Below, piece after piece: positions 1 through 5,072 of a stretch of 5,529 nucleotides of DNA. The translations under genes were made by a program, and so were the position numbers. Numbering within the stretch: position 1 is the first letter of the stretch; each line of letters starts with the position of its first letter. The notes beneath the pieces were generated by a model that saw only the letters and a list, made by a program, of their open reading frames with translations, was not told the origin of the DNA and did no database searches. This DNA is from Desulfurococcales archaeon (GTDB lineage: Archaea > Thermoproteota > Thermoprotei_A > Sulfolobales > Ignisphaeraceae): the NCBI GenBank assembly GCA_027037025.1, contig JALWBS010000172.1, positions 1 through 5,529 on the forward strand. Direction: 5' to 3'.

Positions 1-190
1 TCCCATGCAGCGCAACCGATATGCGTGTGCCTTCATACTCGCCCGTGTAGACCAGTAACCCTCTATTCCTATTCACAAGCTTAACGTTTTCGAGCATGGA
101 AGCTATCTGCTCAACCCTAGCTGGATCTCCTGCTACAATCACACGCTCGGCCACATCATCCTTCGATGCTTTTATGTGTATAGGCCCCAT
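1..190 (-). CDS. Purine nucleoside / methylthioadenosine phosphorylase, N-terminal part (cut by window edge)
   Basis: Only the first 63 codons are present. The enzyme family splits purine nucleosides (inosine, guanosine, adenosine or methylthioadenosine) with phosphate, giving the free base and (methylthio)ribose-1-phosphate in cytosolic salvage. The visible part starts MGPIHIKAS, with the conserved His at residue 5. It carries the phosphate-binding GDPAR at 21-25, NRGLLVYTG at 42-50 with the Arg that reaches the phosphate of a neighbouring subunit, and ends in the family's LHG. These match the hexameric PNP/uridine phosphorylase superfamily as found in Sulfolobales. The ATG at 190 was chosen; a TTG lies directly before it at 193. 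It begins 15 bases after the korC stop, so it is probably the last-transcribed visible gene of the kor operon. Preferred substrate cannot be told from this fragment. Confidence 0.88.
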   Translation of the reverse strand, partial: MGPIHIKASKDDVAERVIVAGDPARVEQIASMLENVKLVNRNRGLLVYTGEYEGTRISVALHG

Positions 191-205
191 CAAGATGCCG
201 ACCCT

Positions 206-784
206 TTAACTAGTGAACGAAGGTGGAACGCTATATCTCTTTCTATACTCGATACCGTCCTCGTACCCCTTGCTAGCGACGCGAATGTTCGTCTCAACGT
301 TTCGAGCACCTAGCTTCTTAAGAGCCTCCTCCACCTTTTCGAGAGGAGCTAGACCTAGGAATCCGCAGAGGAACCCTACGAGAGCAGCGTTTCCATAGCG
401 AGGCTCGTTAAATAACCTTAGCGAGACTCTGAACGCTTCGTACGGTACTTCGATAACATCGCTTCTCTTCGATCGATCTCTAACGGCATCCGCTTCTACA
501 ACGACAACACCTCCCGGTCTCACGTTCGCGATCTCCTCGTGGTAGAGGCTTTGAAGAGTGACCACCAGAACATCGACCTCGTCTAGTATCGGAGGCTCTT
601 CCTCAGCTCGAGTAACAACCATGTCGCACTTCGACCATCCACCACGTTGAGCTGGTGAGTAGTAGGGTCTCAGAGAAACCTCGAGCCCCGAGAGAACGAG
701 CGTCGTTCCAAGCCATCTACCTGCAAACACTATCCCATGACCCCCGGCTCCCGCAAGCCTTATCCTAAGCCTTTCGAAACCCAT
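206..784 (-). CDS. korC: 2-oxoglutarate:ferredoxin oxidoreductase, gamma subunit (KorC)
   Basis: This is the gamma subunit of a four-subunit 2-oxoacid:ferredoxin oxidoreductase. It helps bind CoA and close the active site while 2-oxoacid, CoA and ferredoxin become acyl-CoA, CO2 and reduced ferredoxin. From the ATG at 784 it has 192 residues, normal for the family. It shows the glycine-rich GAGGHG at 12-17, AGRWLG at 21-26 and YYSPAQRGGWS at 41-51, corresponding to the family pattern G-x-GGQG...YGPxxRGG-x-S. A GTG at 790 would add two residues. I prefer the ATG because GGGGGTG at 796-790 sits five bases before it, whereas the GTG would lie inside that site. The gap to korB is 11 bases and the pnp gene follows 15 bases downstream. 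A related acid such as branched-chain 2-oxoacids cannot be ruled out from this subunit alone. Confidence 0.93.
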   Translation of the reverse strand: MGFERLRIRLAGAGGHGIVFAGRWLGTTLVLSGLEVSLRPYYSPAQRGGWSKCDMVVTRAEEEPPILDEVDVLVVTLQSLYHEEIANVRPGGVVVVEADAVRDRSKRSDVIEVPYEAFRVSLRLFNEPRYGNAALVGFLCGFLGLAPLEKVEEALKKLGARNVETNIRVASKGYEDGIEYRKRYSVPPSFTS

Positions 785-796
785 TTCCACACCCCC
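785..796 (-). promoter_or_regulatory. Ribosome binding site that decides the korC start
   Basis: On the minus strand the korB stop TAG runs directly into GGGGTG, giving GGGGGTG followed by TGGAA and then ATG. This matches the archaeal 16S tail complement (core GGTG) and supports the ATG at 784 over the GTG at 790. Confidence 0.6.
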
Positions 797-1650
797 TAGG
801 AAATCTTAGAGAGCGATCTAGATCTGAGCAGCTCTAGGTAAAGCTCTTCGTACGTAGGCTTCCTGTACTCAATGAACTCGCCGAGGATTATCGGCTTGTC
901 GTTTAGCATATCTATGCTAGCTTCCCTAGGATCAGGATTCTGAACGATTTTGCATTTCCTCCTAAGCATGTCGTAGAGATCAAGCACGTCCAAACCGTTT
1001 CTATGCGCATAGATCACGCACGGGCTCAGTATCTCGACTACGCTGAACCCTCTATGCTTGAACATCTTGATGAAGCTCTTCTTCATCTGCTCTACGTGGA
1101 TCACGCTCCACCTAGCAACATACGTCGCTCCAGCAGCTATTGCTAGCAGTGGAACATTGAATGGCTCCTCTATGTTTCCAAAGGGTGCCGTAGTCGTTCT
1201 TGCCCTCCTAGGCGTTGTTGGACCTGATTGTCCTCCCGTCATCCCGTAGTTGAAGTTGTTTATTATAACGACGTTTATATCGTGGTTTCTACGCGCAGCG
1301 TGTATGAAGTGGTTCCCCCCTATCCCAACGACGTCACCATCACCGCTCACCACCGTCACCTCCAGCTCCGGTCTAGATAGCTTCAGCCCTATGGCGAACG
1401 GTATGGCTCTACCGTGAAGGACGTGGTACCCATCCAGCTTGACGTAGCCAGCGAATCTCCCAGCACAACCGATGCCCGAAACTAGGACGTGGTTATCGGG
1501 ATCGATGCCCGATTCCTTTATCGCCTTTAGCAACGTCTTGAGCACTACACCTATTCCGCAACCTGGGCACCAGATGGTTGGTAGTCTATCGACTCTAATC
1601 AGATCCTCTATATCGCCATACACGGGAGGAAGCTTACGGTTCGAGGACAA
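796..1650 (-). CDS. korB: 2-oxoglutarate:ferredoxin oxidoreductase, beta subunit (KorB), TPP-binding
   Basis: Catalytic TPP-binding subunit, 284 residues, usual length. It opens with a short lead and then WCPGCG at 27-32. Cys28, Cys31, Cys62 (GIGCAG) and Cys211 (LSPC) have the spacing of the four [4Fe-4S] ligands of crenarchaeal 2-oxoacid oxidoreductase beta subunits. The TPP/Mg motif is GDGD at 103-106 with INN at 130-132, followed by YGMTGGQSGPTT at 135-146, typical of the family. The cluster passes electrons from the TPP intermediate to ferredoxin. The start is TTG at 1650, supported by GAGGTG seven bases upstream. That start lies inside the end of korA (17-base overlap), so translation of the two is probably coupled, fitting their tight partnership. 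No residue expected of an active enzyme looks missing. Confidence 0.95.
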   Translation of the reverse strand: MSSNRKLPPVYGDIEDLIRVDRLPTIWCPGCGIGVVLKTLLKAIKESGIDPDNHVLVSGIGCAGRFAGYVKLDGYHVLHGRAIPFAIGLKLSRPELEVTVVSGDGDVVGIGGNHFIHAARRNHDINVVIINNFNYGMTGGQSGPTTPRRARTTTAPFGNIEEPFNVPLLAIAAGATYVARWSVIHVEQMKKSFIKMFKHRGFSVVEILSPCVIYAHRNGLDVLDLYDMLRRKCKIVQNPDPREASIDMLNDKPIILGEFIEYRKPTYEELYLELLRSRSLSKIS

Positions 1651-2812
1651 GGTTCAGCACCTCGGATAACGCTTTGCACAAACGCTTAGGGGATGGGTAA
1701 AAGCCTGGGGTTACGCTGAGAGGTAGAACCTCTACATCCATATCCTGAAGCATGTTCTTAACTATGTATAGGTACTGCCCGAAGTTCATTTCGGCAACAA
1801 CTACTTTATCTATCCCCAGCTTTCTGATCGAGTGCCTAAGCTCTTGATCGGGTTCGGGATACAATACGCAAGGTCTGAATATAGCGATAAGCTGCCTAAA
1901 CTTAGCGTTGTATCTCCTAGCGATTCTAGCGATTCTGTACAGGCTTCCGTAGACGATCAGCAGCGTATCACCTCTAAAGCCTTCGTCTTCCAGCGTGAAC
2001 TCCACTAATTCGCTTCGATGATTCCTAACCTTGTTGATCAACCTAGATATCAATCTACGCGTAACCTCCTCGTTAATCACGGGGTAACCACGTTCATCGT
2101 GCACGAGCCCCGTGTAATGAAACCTAAACCCCTTGCCAGGGTCTGCGAAGAGCGGAACGTCGTTTCTGGTATCGAAGGGAAGCGCACGCGATTTATCTTC
2201 GTCTCTATACCTTGCCCTCTCAACGATCTCTATCTCGTCAGGGTTAGGCACCACAACCTTTCCATAGCTATGCGCCACGAATTCATCGCTCAGCACGAGC
2301 ACAGGCATTCTAAGCTTTTCCGCGGCATTGAACGCTTTTATCGTCATGTCGAAGCACTCCTGTGGATTAGAAGGAGCGTAGACCACGGTTGCTCTATCAC
2401 CGTGGGAACCCCAGATGGCTTGAGCGACATCTCCCTGGGAGCCCAGAGTTGGAATCCCCGTGGATGGCCCTACGCGCTGAACATCTACTACAACGGCTGG
2501 GAGCTCTAGCATGAAGCCTAAGTCGAGAGCTTCTTCCATCAACGATAAGCCCGGGCCGCTAGTCGCGGTCATGGCCTTCATGCCCGCCGCCGAAGCTCCT
2601 AGAACCATGTTCATCGCCGCGATCTCGTCCTCGGTTTGTATGAAGATCCCACCCACCTCAACCATTCTACGAGCCATGTGATGCATGAGGTCGCTAGAAG
2701 GTGTTATGGGGTAACCCGCGTAGAACCTACAGCCAGCAATAAGCGCTGCTTCAGCCGTAGCTACGTTACCTGTTAAGAAGTGTATTCCCGGAGGCAAGAT
2801 CTTGTTATTCAT
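1634..2812 (-). CDS. korA: 2-oxoglutarate:ferredoxin oxidoreductase, alpha subunit (KorA)
   Basis: Alpha subunit, 392 residues, full length for the stand-alone KorA form (not fused to the gamma domain). Residues 34-40 are YPITPSS, the hallmark motif whose threonine contacts the 2-oxoacid carboxylate. EDEIAA follows at 61-66, TSGPGLSLM at 84-92 and GPSTGIPT at 115-122. TSGPG followed by SLM is characteristic of KorA rather than pyruvate-type PorA, which is why I favour 2-oxoglutarate as substrate; this is inference from family motifs, not proof. The C-terminal part (about 285-385) has the transketolase C-domain-like pattern. The ATG at 2812 is preceded by GGAGGTGA (2829-2822) nine bases upstream, within the end of korD; korD stops four bases before the korA start. 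In the cytosol it assembles with KorB, KorC and KorD. Confidence 0.95.
   Translation of the reverse strand: MNNKILPPGIHFLTGNVATAEAALIAGCRFYAGYPITPSSDLMHHMARRMVEVGGIFIQTEDEIAAMNMVLGASAAGMKAMTATSGPGLSLMEEALDLGFMLELPAVVVDVQRVGPSTGIPTLGSQGDVAQAIWGSHGDRATVVYAPSNPQECFDMTIKAFNAAEKLRMPVLVLSDEFVAHSYGKVVVPNPDEIEIVERARYRDEDKSRALPFDTRNDVPLFADPGKGFRFHYTGLVHDERGYPVINEEVTRRLISRLINKVRNHRSELVEFTLEDEGFRGDTLLIVYGSLYRIARIARRYNAKFRQLIAIFRPCVLYPEPDQELRHSIRKLGIDKVVVAEMNFGQYLYIVKNMLQDMDVEVLPLSVTPGFYPSPKRLCKALSEVLNLVLEP
1658..1663 (-). promoter_or_regulatory. Ribosome binding site for korB, inside korA
   Basis: GAGGTG on the minus strand is followed by seven bases (CTGAACC) and the TTG start of korB. It supports a non-ATG start within the korA 3' end. 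The same GGTG-plus-seven spacing occurs before the ATA codon in korD. Confidence 0.6.
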
Positions 2813-2816
2813 AGCT

Positions 2817-3023
2817 CTACTTCACCTCCACCCATATAGCCATATCGGGGCAAAGCCTCTCGCACGTACGACAAGCAATGCATTCACGTACCTGCTTAGG
2901 TATTCTCCATCCATACTCGTTAACTTCGTCAGAGTACTCGAGGGCGTGTACGGGGCAGAACCTTATGCAGAGCCCACAGCCTTTGCATAACCACTTCTCT
3001 ACGTGTACGACGCCCCTAGCTAT
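2817..3023 (-). CDS. korD: 2-oxoglutarate:ferredoxin oxidoreductase, ferredoxin-like delta subunit (KorD); start codon unclear
   Basis: Small 2x[4Fe-4S] ferredoxin subunit that carries electrons from the KorA/KorB core to free ferredoxin. From the VEKWLCKGCG stretch the frame encodes two complete cluster motifs, CKGCGLCIRFCP and CIACRTCERLCP, about 35 residues apart, and ends VEVK before a TAG just ahead of korA. Content and the D-A-B-C gene order are those of archaeal kor operons. The oddity is the 5' end. The frame is closed by TGA at 3029-3027, and no ATG, GTG or TTG occurs between that stop and the first cluster motif. The interval given runs from ATA at 3023, which has GGTGAT five bases upstream. 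Alternatively translation starts at ATG 3036 or 3030 in the neighbouring frame and shifts +1 at AGGG. Dropping one G gives MVMRIARGVVHVEKW, a natural N-terminus. A sequencing or assembly indel would look the same. Identity is secure; the start is not. Confidence 0.85.
   Translation of the reverse strand: MARGVVHVEKWLCKGCGLCIRFCPVHALEYSDEVNEYGWRIPKQVRECIACRTCERLCPDMAIWVEVK
2822..2829 (-). promoter_or_regulatory. Strong ribosome binding site for korA
   Basis: GGAGGTGA on the minus strand is the longest match in the window to the archaeal Shine-Dalgarno sequence and lies nine bases before the korA ATG. It also encodes the last residues of korD. Confidence 0.65.
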
Positions 3024-3035
3024 CCCTCATCACCA

Positions 3036-3068
3036 TAAGAATACCCGGATTCTCAACATTAATAAGTC
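3036..3068 (-). promoter_or_regulatory. Probable promoter of the kor operon
   Basis: Read on the minus strand, CTTATTAAT (3066-3058) is a moderate archaeal TATA-box match. Counting about 26 bases downstream puts transcription start near 3036, exactly where ATGGTGATGAGGG begins. The transcript may therefore be leaderless or nearly so. The box is weaker than the one at 4627-4638 and no clear BRE was identified. Confidence 0.4.
3039..3052. promoter_or_regulatory. Imperfect 14-bp palindrome at the kor promoter (possible operator)
   Basis: GAATACCCGGATTC has arms GAAT/ATTC plus an inner C-G pair; two of the seven pairs are mismatched. It lies between the predicted kor TATA box and transcription start, where archaeal repressors commonly act. 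A short palindrome like this can occur by chance, so confidence is low. Confidence 0.25.
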
Positions 3069-3113
3069 GATCATTCCTCGTGGACATCAGTAACATGGAG
3101 CAAGTCAGCACCC

Positions 3114-3123
3114 TTAAAATTAT
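3114..3123 (+). promoter_or_regulatory. TATA-like box for the Mrp/acylphosphatase operon
   Basis: TTAAAATTAT is AT-rich against GC-richer flanks and sits so that transcription would start near 3144. That is one base before the TTG at 3145 (leaderless reading), or about 16 bases before the TTG at 3160, which would then have GGGGGATC (3147-3154) as ribosome binding site. Confidence 0.45.
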
Positions 3124-3144
3124 CTAGCACTGCTCGGAAGAGCG

Positions 3145-3978
3145 TTGGGGGATCTCCTCTTGAGTAGCAATGGACATACGTCCACGATCCAACGCATGAT
3201 TGACGAGGTCAACCGTTCACTGACCAACGTTAAGTATGTCATAGCGGTGCTCAGCTGCAAGGGTGGTGTGGGAAAATCCCTCATCTCAGCATCGCTCGCC
3301 GTATGCTTGAGGATGCTCGGTAAGAAGGTTGCGATTCTCGACGCTGACATGCATGGACCAAGCATCCCATGGATGCTGGGCCTCGAATCAACGTTCATAG
3401 GAGCCACCATAGATGGTAAGCTAGTGCCCGTTGAGATAGATGGAATCGCCACGGTGTCACTTGAGCTACTACTTGAGGACAAAGAGCAGCCCGTGGTATG
3501 GCGAGGCCCATTGAAGACCCGCACCCTGATACAGATACTAACGTCAACGTTGTGGGGAGAACGTGACTACATGATCGTTGATCTACCTCCTGGAACCGGA
3601 GACGAGGCTCTGACTATCGCTCAGATGCTCTCGAAGAAACTTAGCGGGGTCGTGCTGGTGATGACCCCCAATGAGATGGTTAAGCACGTTGTGTCGAAGG
3701 CTAAGCGATTCGTTGAAGCCCTCGGCATACCGATGATAGGGGTCGTCATAAACATGTCCTACCTAGTATGCCCACGCTGTGGAGCTAGGATAGAGATCTT
3801 CGGATCCAAGGCTCCGTTGCCTGGCGTAGAGATCCTAGGAGAAGTACCTCTGGATCCCGAGCTAGCGCGGGCAATAGAGCAAGCTAAGCTCATCGAGTAC
3901 CTTAGTAAAGACAGTGAGAGTTCTAGAGCTTTGAGAGAGATAGCTAAGAAGGTCGTAGAGCATGTTGAGAAGAGTTAG
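3145..3978 (+). CDS. Mrp/Nbp35 (ApbC)-family iron-sulfur cluster carrier ATPase
   Basis: P-loop ATPase of the MinD/Mrp group, which binds a labile [4Fe-4S] cluster between two subunits and hands it to apoproteins. Numbering from the TTG at 3145 (277 residues), the deviant Walker A is CKGGVGKS at 38-45. Switch DADMHGPS is at 66-73, VWRGPL at 118-123, Walker B-like IVDLPPGTGD at 144-153, and the signature CPRC pair Cys209/Cys212 in YLVCPRCG, the cluster ligands of this family. There is no N-terminal DUF59/MIP18 domain, normal for the archaeal short form. A second TTG at 3160 is an equally good start (272 residues, with GGGGGATC five bases before it). It is divergent from the kor operon, whose products carry about three Fe-S clusters, and overlaps the acylphosphatase gene by 17 bases. 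Confidence 0.92.
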   Translation: MGDLLLSSNGHTSTIQRMIDEVNRSLTNVKYVIAVLSCKGGVGKSLISASLAVCLRMLGKKVAILDADMHGPSIPWMLGLESTFIGATIDGKLVPVEIDGIATVSLELLLEDKEQPVVWRGPLKTRTLIQILTSTLWGERDYMIVDLPPGTGDEALTIAQMLSKKLSGVVLVMTPNEMVKHVVSKAKRFVEALGIPMIGVVINMSYLVCPRCGARIEIFGSKAPLPGVEILGEVPLDPELARAIEQAKLIEYLSKDSESSRALREIAKKVVEHVEKS

Positions 3979-4240
3979 GATCACTGTGAGGGGATTGGTT
4001 CAAGGAGTAGGGTTCAGAGCTTACATAGCGAACATCGCTAGGAGGTTGGGGCTGAAAGGCTTCGTTAAAAACCTCGATGATGGTTCTGTGCTGATCGTTG
4101 CGGAAGGAGAGGAGGAGAGTTTAGCCAAGCTCATTGATGCAGCGCGACGAGGACCCCCAGCAGCGATCGTCGAATCTGTGGATGTGGTCTACGAAGATTA
4201 CCGTGGGGACTTTGATTGGTTCTACATAGACTACGACTGA
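3962..4240 (+). CDS. acyP: Acylphosphatase
   Basis: Small cytosolic hydrolase of acyl phosphates (carboxyl-phosphate anhydrides such as acetyl-, carbamoyl- or 1,3-bisphosphoglycerate). At 92 residues it has family length. The phosphate loop is GLVQGVGFR at 11-19 with the catalytic Arg19, and the water-orienting Asn37 is in GFVKNLDDGSV at 33-43; both catalytic residues are intact. It starts at ATG 3962 inside the last codons of the Mrp gene in another frame; a TTG follows directly at 3965. The 17-base overlap suggests translational coupling. The 3' end overlaps the end of the opposite-strand winged-helix gene by 10 bases. Its physiological substrate in archaea is not known, and the link to Mrp is positional only. 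Confidence 0.95.
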   Translation: MLRRVRITVRGLVQGVGFRAYIANIARRLGLKGFVKNLDDGSVLIVAEGEEESLAKLIDAARRGPPAAIVESVDVVYEDYRGDFDWFYIDYD

Positions 4241-4590
4241 CTACGTAACCTCATCTGATCGAGCATCTCCTCCAGAACTTTGTCCACGACGTCTAGCACC
4301 CAAGCATACTGCTTGTTCCTCCTCAGCTTGGATACTATCATCTTACCTTTCTCTGTCACCGATAGCTTACCACCATCCAGATCCCTTACGAGACCAAGCA
4401 CCTTCAGCAAGTTGACGTCTAGCTGAAGATCTCTGGATACCGCGAGCTCGCGAAGCTTAACGAAGTTGTAGCCGATGTTAACACCTCTGTTCTTCAGCAT
4501 GTACATCACCTGCATCAACTCCGGTAAAGTTACCTCCTTAACCCTGTGTATAACGTAGAGCAATACGAGTTGAGGCAAGGGGCTCGCCAT
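4231..4590 (-). CDS. Small winged-helix-like protein, putative DNA-binding regulator
   Basis: I do not recognise a named family. From the ATG at 4590 it encodes 119 residues; a TTG at 4596 would add two. The sequence reads as four helices (about 4-18, 21-35, 39-51, 54-65). A short beta-wing follows, LVRDLDGGKLSVTEKG (67-82), then a charged C-terminal helix (about 93-113, WVLDVVDKVLEEMLDQM) that could dimerise. The order helix-helix-helix-wing ending in VTEKG is what many archaeal winged-helix transcription factors show, so DNA binding is inferred. There are no cysteines or other obvious ligand sites. It is divergent from the alkyltransferase gene and shares the intervening TATA element and 20-bp palindrome. 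This makes autoregulation and control of that gene an attractive but unproven idea. Confidence 0.7.
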   Translation of the reverse strand: MASPLPQLVLLYVIHRVKEVTLPELMQVMYMLKNRGVNIGYNFVKLRELAVSRDLQLDVNLLKVLGLVRDLDGGKLSVTEKGKMIVSKLRRNKQYAWVLDVVDKVLEEMLDQMRLRSQS

Positions 4591-4601
4591 GAACAACCCT
4601 G

Positions 4602-4621
4602 TTTCGCATAGCTATGCCAAA
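4602..4621. promoter_or_regulatory. 20-bp near-perfect palindrome, candidate operator between wHTH gene and ogt
   Basis: TTTCGCATAGCTATGCCAAA contains a perfect 12-bp core GCATAGCTATGC, then one mismatched pair, then TTT/AAA; nine of ten base pairs match. For the minus-strand gene it covers the predicted transcription start (about 4606), a repressor position. For the plus-strand gene it lies just upstream of the BRE/TATA, an activator position. A site of this size fits a dimeric winged-helix protein. Confidence 0.5.
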
Positions 4622-4626
4622 GAACG

Positions 4627-4638
4627 AAAATATAAATA
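4627..4638. promoter_or_regulatory. AT-rich TATA element, possibly serving both divergent genes
   Basis: AAAATATAAATA on the plus strand reads TATTTATATTTT on the minus strand, so it is a good TATA box either way. On the plus strand transcription would start near 4659, giving a leader of about 14 bases to the GTG at 4673. On the minus strand it would start near 4606, giving about 16 bases to the ATG at 4590. The A-rich bases before it on the plus strand look more BRE-like than the GC-rich bases on the other side. Confidence 0.6.
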
Positions 4639-4672
4639 CGGAGCCTCGGTATCACGAGCGTTAGAGGATCTT

Positions 4673-5026
4673 GTGTTCAAGCTAGACGAAGCTCTATCTA
4701 CGGAGCTCAGCAAAGCGTTCGATGGCTTGGTATACGCATTGCTACTGCTCATCCCACCGGGGCACGTAGTGAGCTACTCGGACATAGCTAAGCTAATCAA
4801 TGCAAGCCCTCGGCGGGTTGCAGCAGCTCTTCGTAGAAACACTCTACCTATCTTGATACCTTGCCATCGAGTTGTTCGTAAGAACGGTGATCTATCTGGG
4901 TACAGCTTCTTCGGTGGGGCTAGCTTCAAGAAGAAGCTTCTCGAGCTCGAAGGCGTCGCCGTTCAAGGGAATCGCGTTTCTAAGAGGTACTTTTACTCAG
5001 AGCAGCTACACTCTTTGCTGGGGTGA
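4673..5026 (+). CDS. ogt: Methylated-DNA--protein-cysteine S-methyltransferase (O6-alkylguanine repair), single-domain form
   Basis: Suicide DNA-repair protein that moves the alkyl group from O6-alkylguanine onto its own cysteine. From the GTG at 4673 it has 117 residues and consists essentially of the DNA-binding catalytic domain. IPPGHVVSYSDIA (27-39) holds the tyrosine that helps flip the base. The helix-turn-helix with arginine finger is PRRVAAALRRN (46-56), the active site is PCHRVV (63-68) with nucleophile Cys64, and Gly-Tyr and LELEG (90-94) follow. Because the motif is PCHR, not PWHR, it should be an active transferase rather than an ATL. The usual N-terminal RNase H-like domain is absent. 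The frame stays open to an ATG at 4589 (145 residues). That start would place the TATA element and palindrome inside the gene and overlap the divergent start codon, so I prefer GTG, which has GAGG five bases upstream. Confidence 0.85.
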   Translation: MFKLDEALSTELSKAFDGLVYALLLLIPPGHVVSYSDIAKLINASPRRVAAALRRNTLPILIPCHRVVRKNGDLSGYSFFGGASFKKKLLELEGVAVQGNRVSKRYFYSEQLHSLLG

Positions 5027-5052
5027 TGAGGAGAGCGGGGTTTTGATGAAGC

Positions 5053-5072
5053 GTGATTGAGCCCTCGATCAC
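5053..5072. repeat. 20-base inverted repeat in the convergent gap, possible terminator hairpin
   Basis: GTGATTGAG, CC, CTCGATCAC form nine opposed pairs with one G-T wobble. The realistic hairpin has about eight pairs with a four-base loop. It lies between the ends of ogt and the minus-strand gene and includes that gene's TGA stop (5071-5069). On the plus strand a T4 tract (5041-5044) precedes it. Archaeal termination depends mainly on U-tracts, so the role is uncertain. Confidence 0.35.

Noticed and set aside
213..398. Plus-strand frame opposite korC
   Set aside because: Short, no motif, antisense to a conserved gene.
2018..2509. Long plus-strand open frame (163 codons) opposite korA
   Set aside because: It is antisense to the well-conserved core of korA, has no family motifs and no promoter or ribosome site; its openness follows from korA codon use.
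2802..3093. Two plus-strand frames over the korD region
   Set aside because: They lie antisense to the frame with both four-cysteine ferredoxin motifs, which clearly is the coding one.
3095..3127. Ten-codon ATG mini-frame upstream of Mrp (MEQVSTLKII)
   Set aside because: It contains the predicted TATA box of the Mrp gene, so it is probably not transcribed as a leader peptide.
3132..3143. Small hairpin GCTC-GGAA-GAGC before the Mrp start
   Set aside because: Only four pairs, and most of it probably lies upstream of the transcription start; too short to call a regulatory element.
3120..3524. Minus-strand frame of 134 codons inside the Mrp gene, serine-rich
   Set aside because: Low-complexity serine-rich translation antisense to the Walker A and switch regions of Mrp; a shadow frame.
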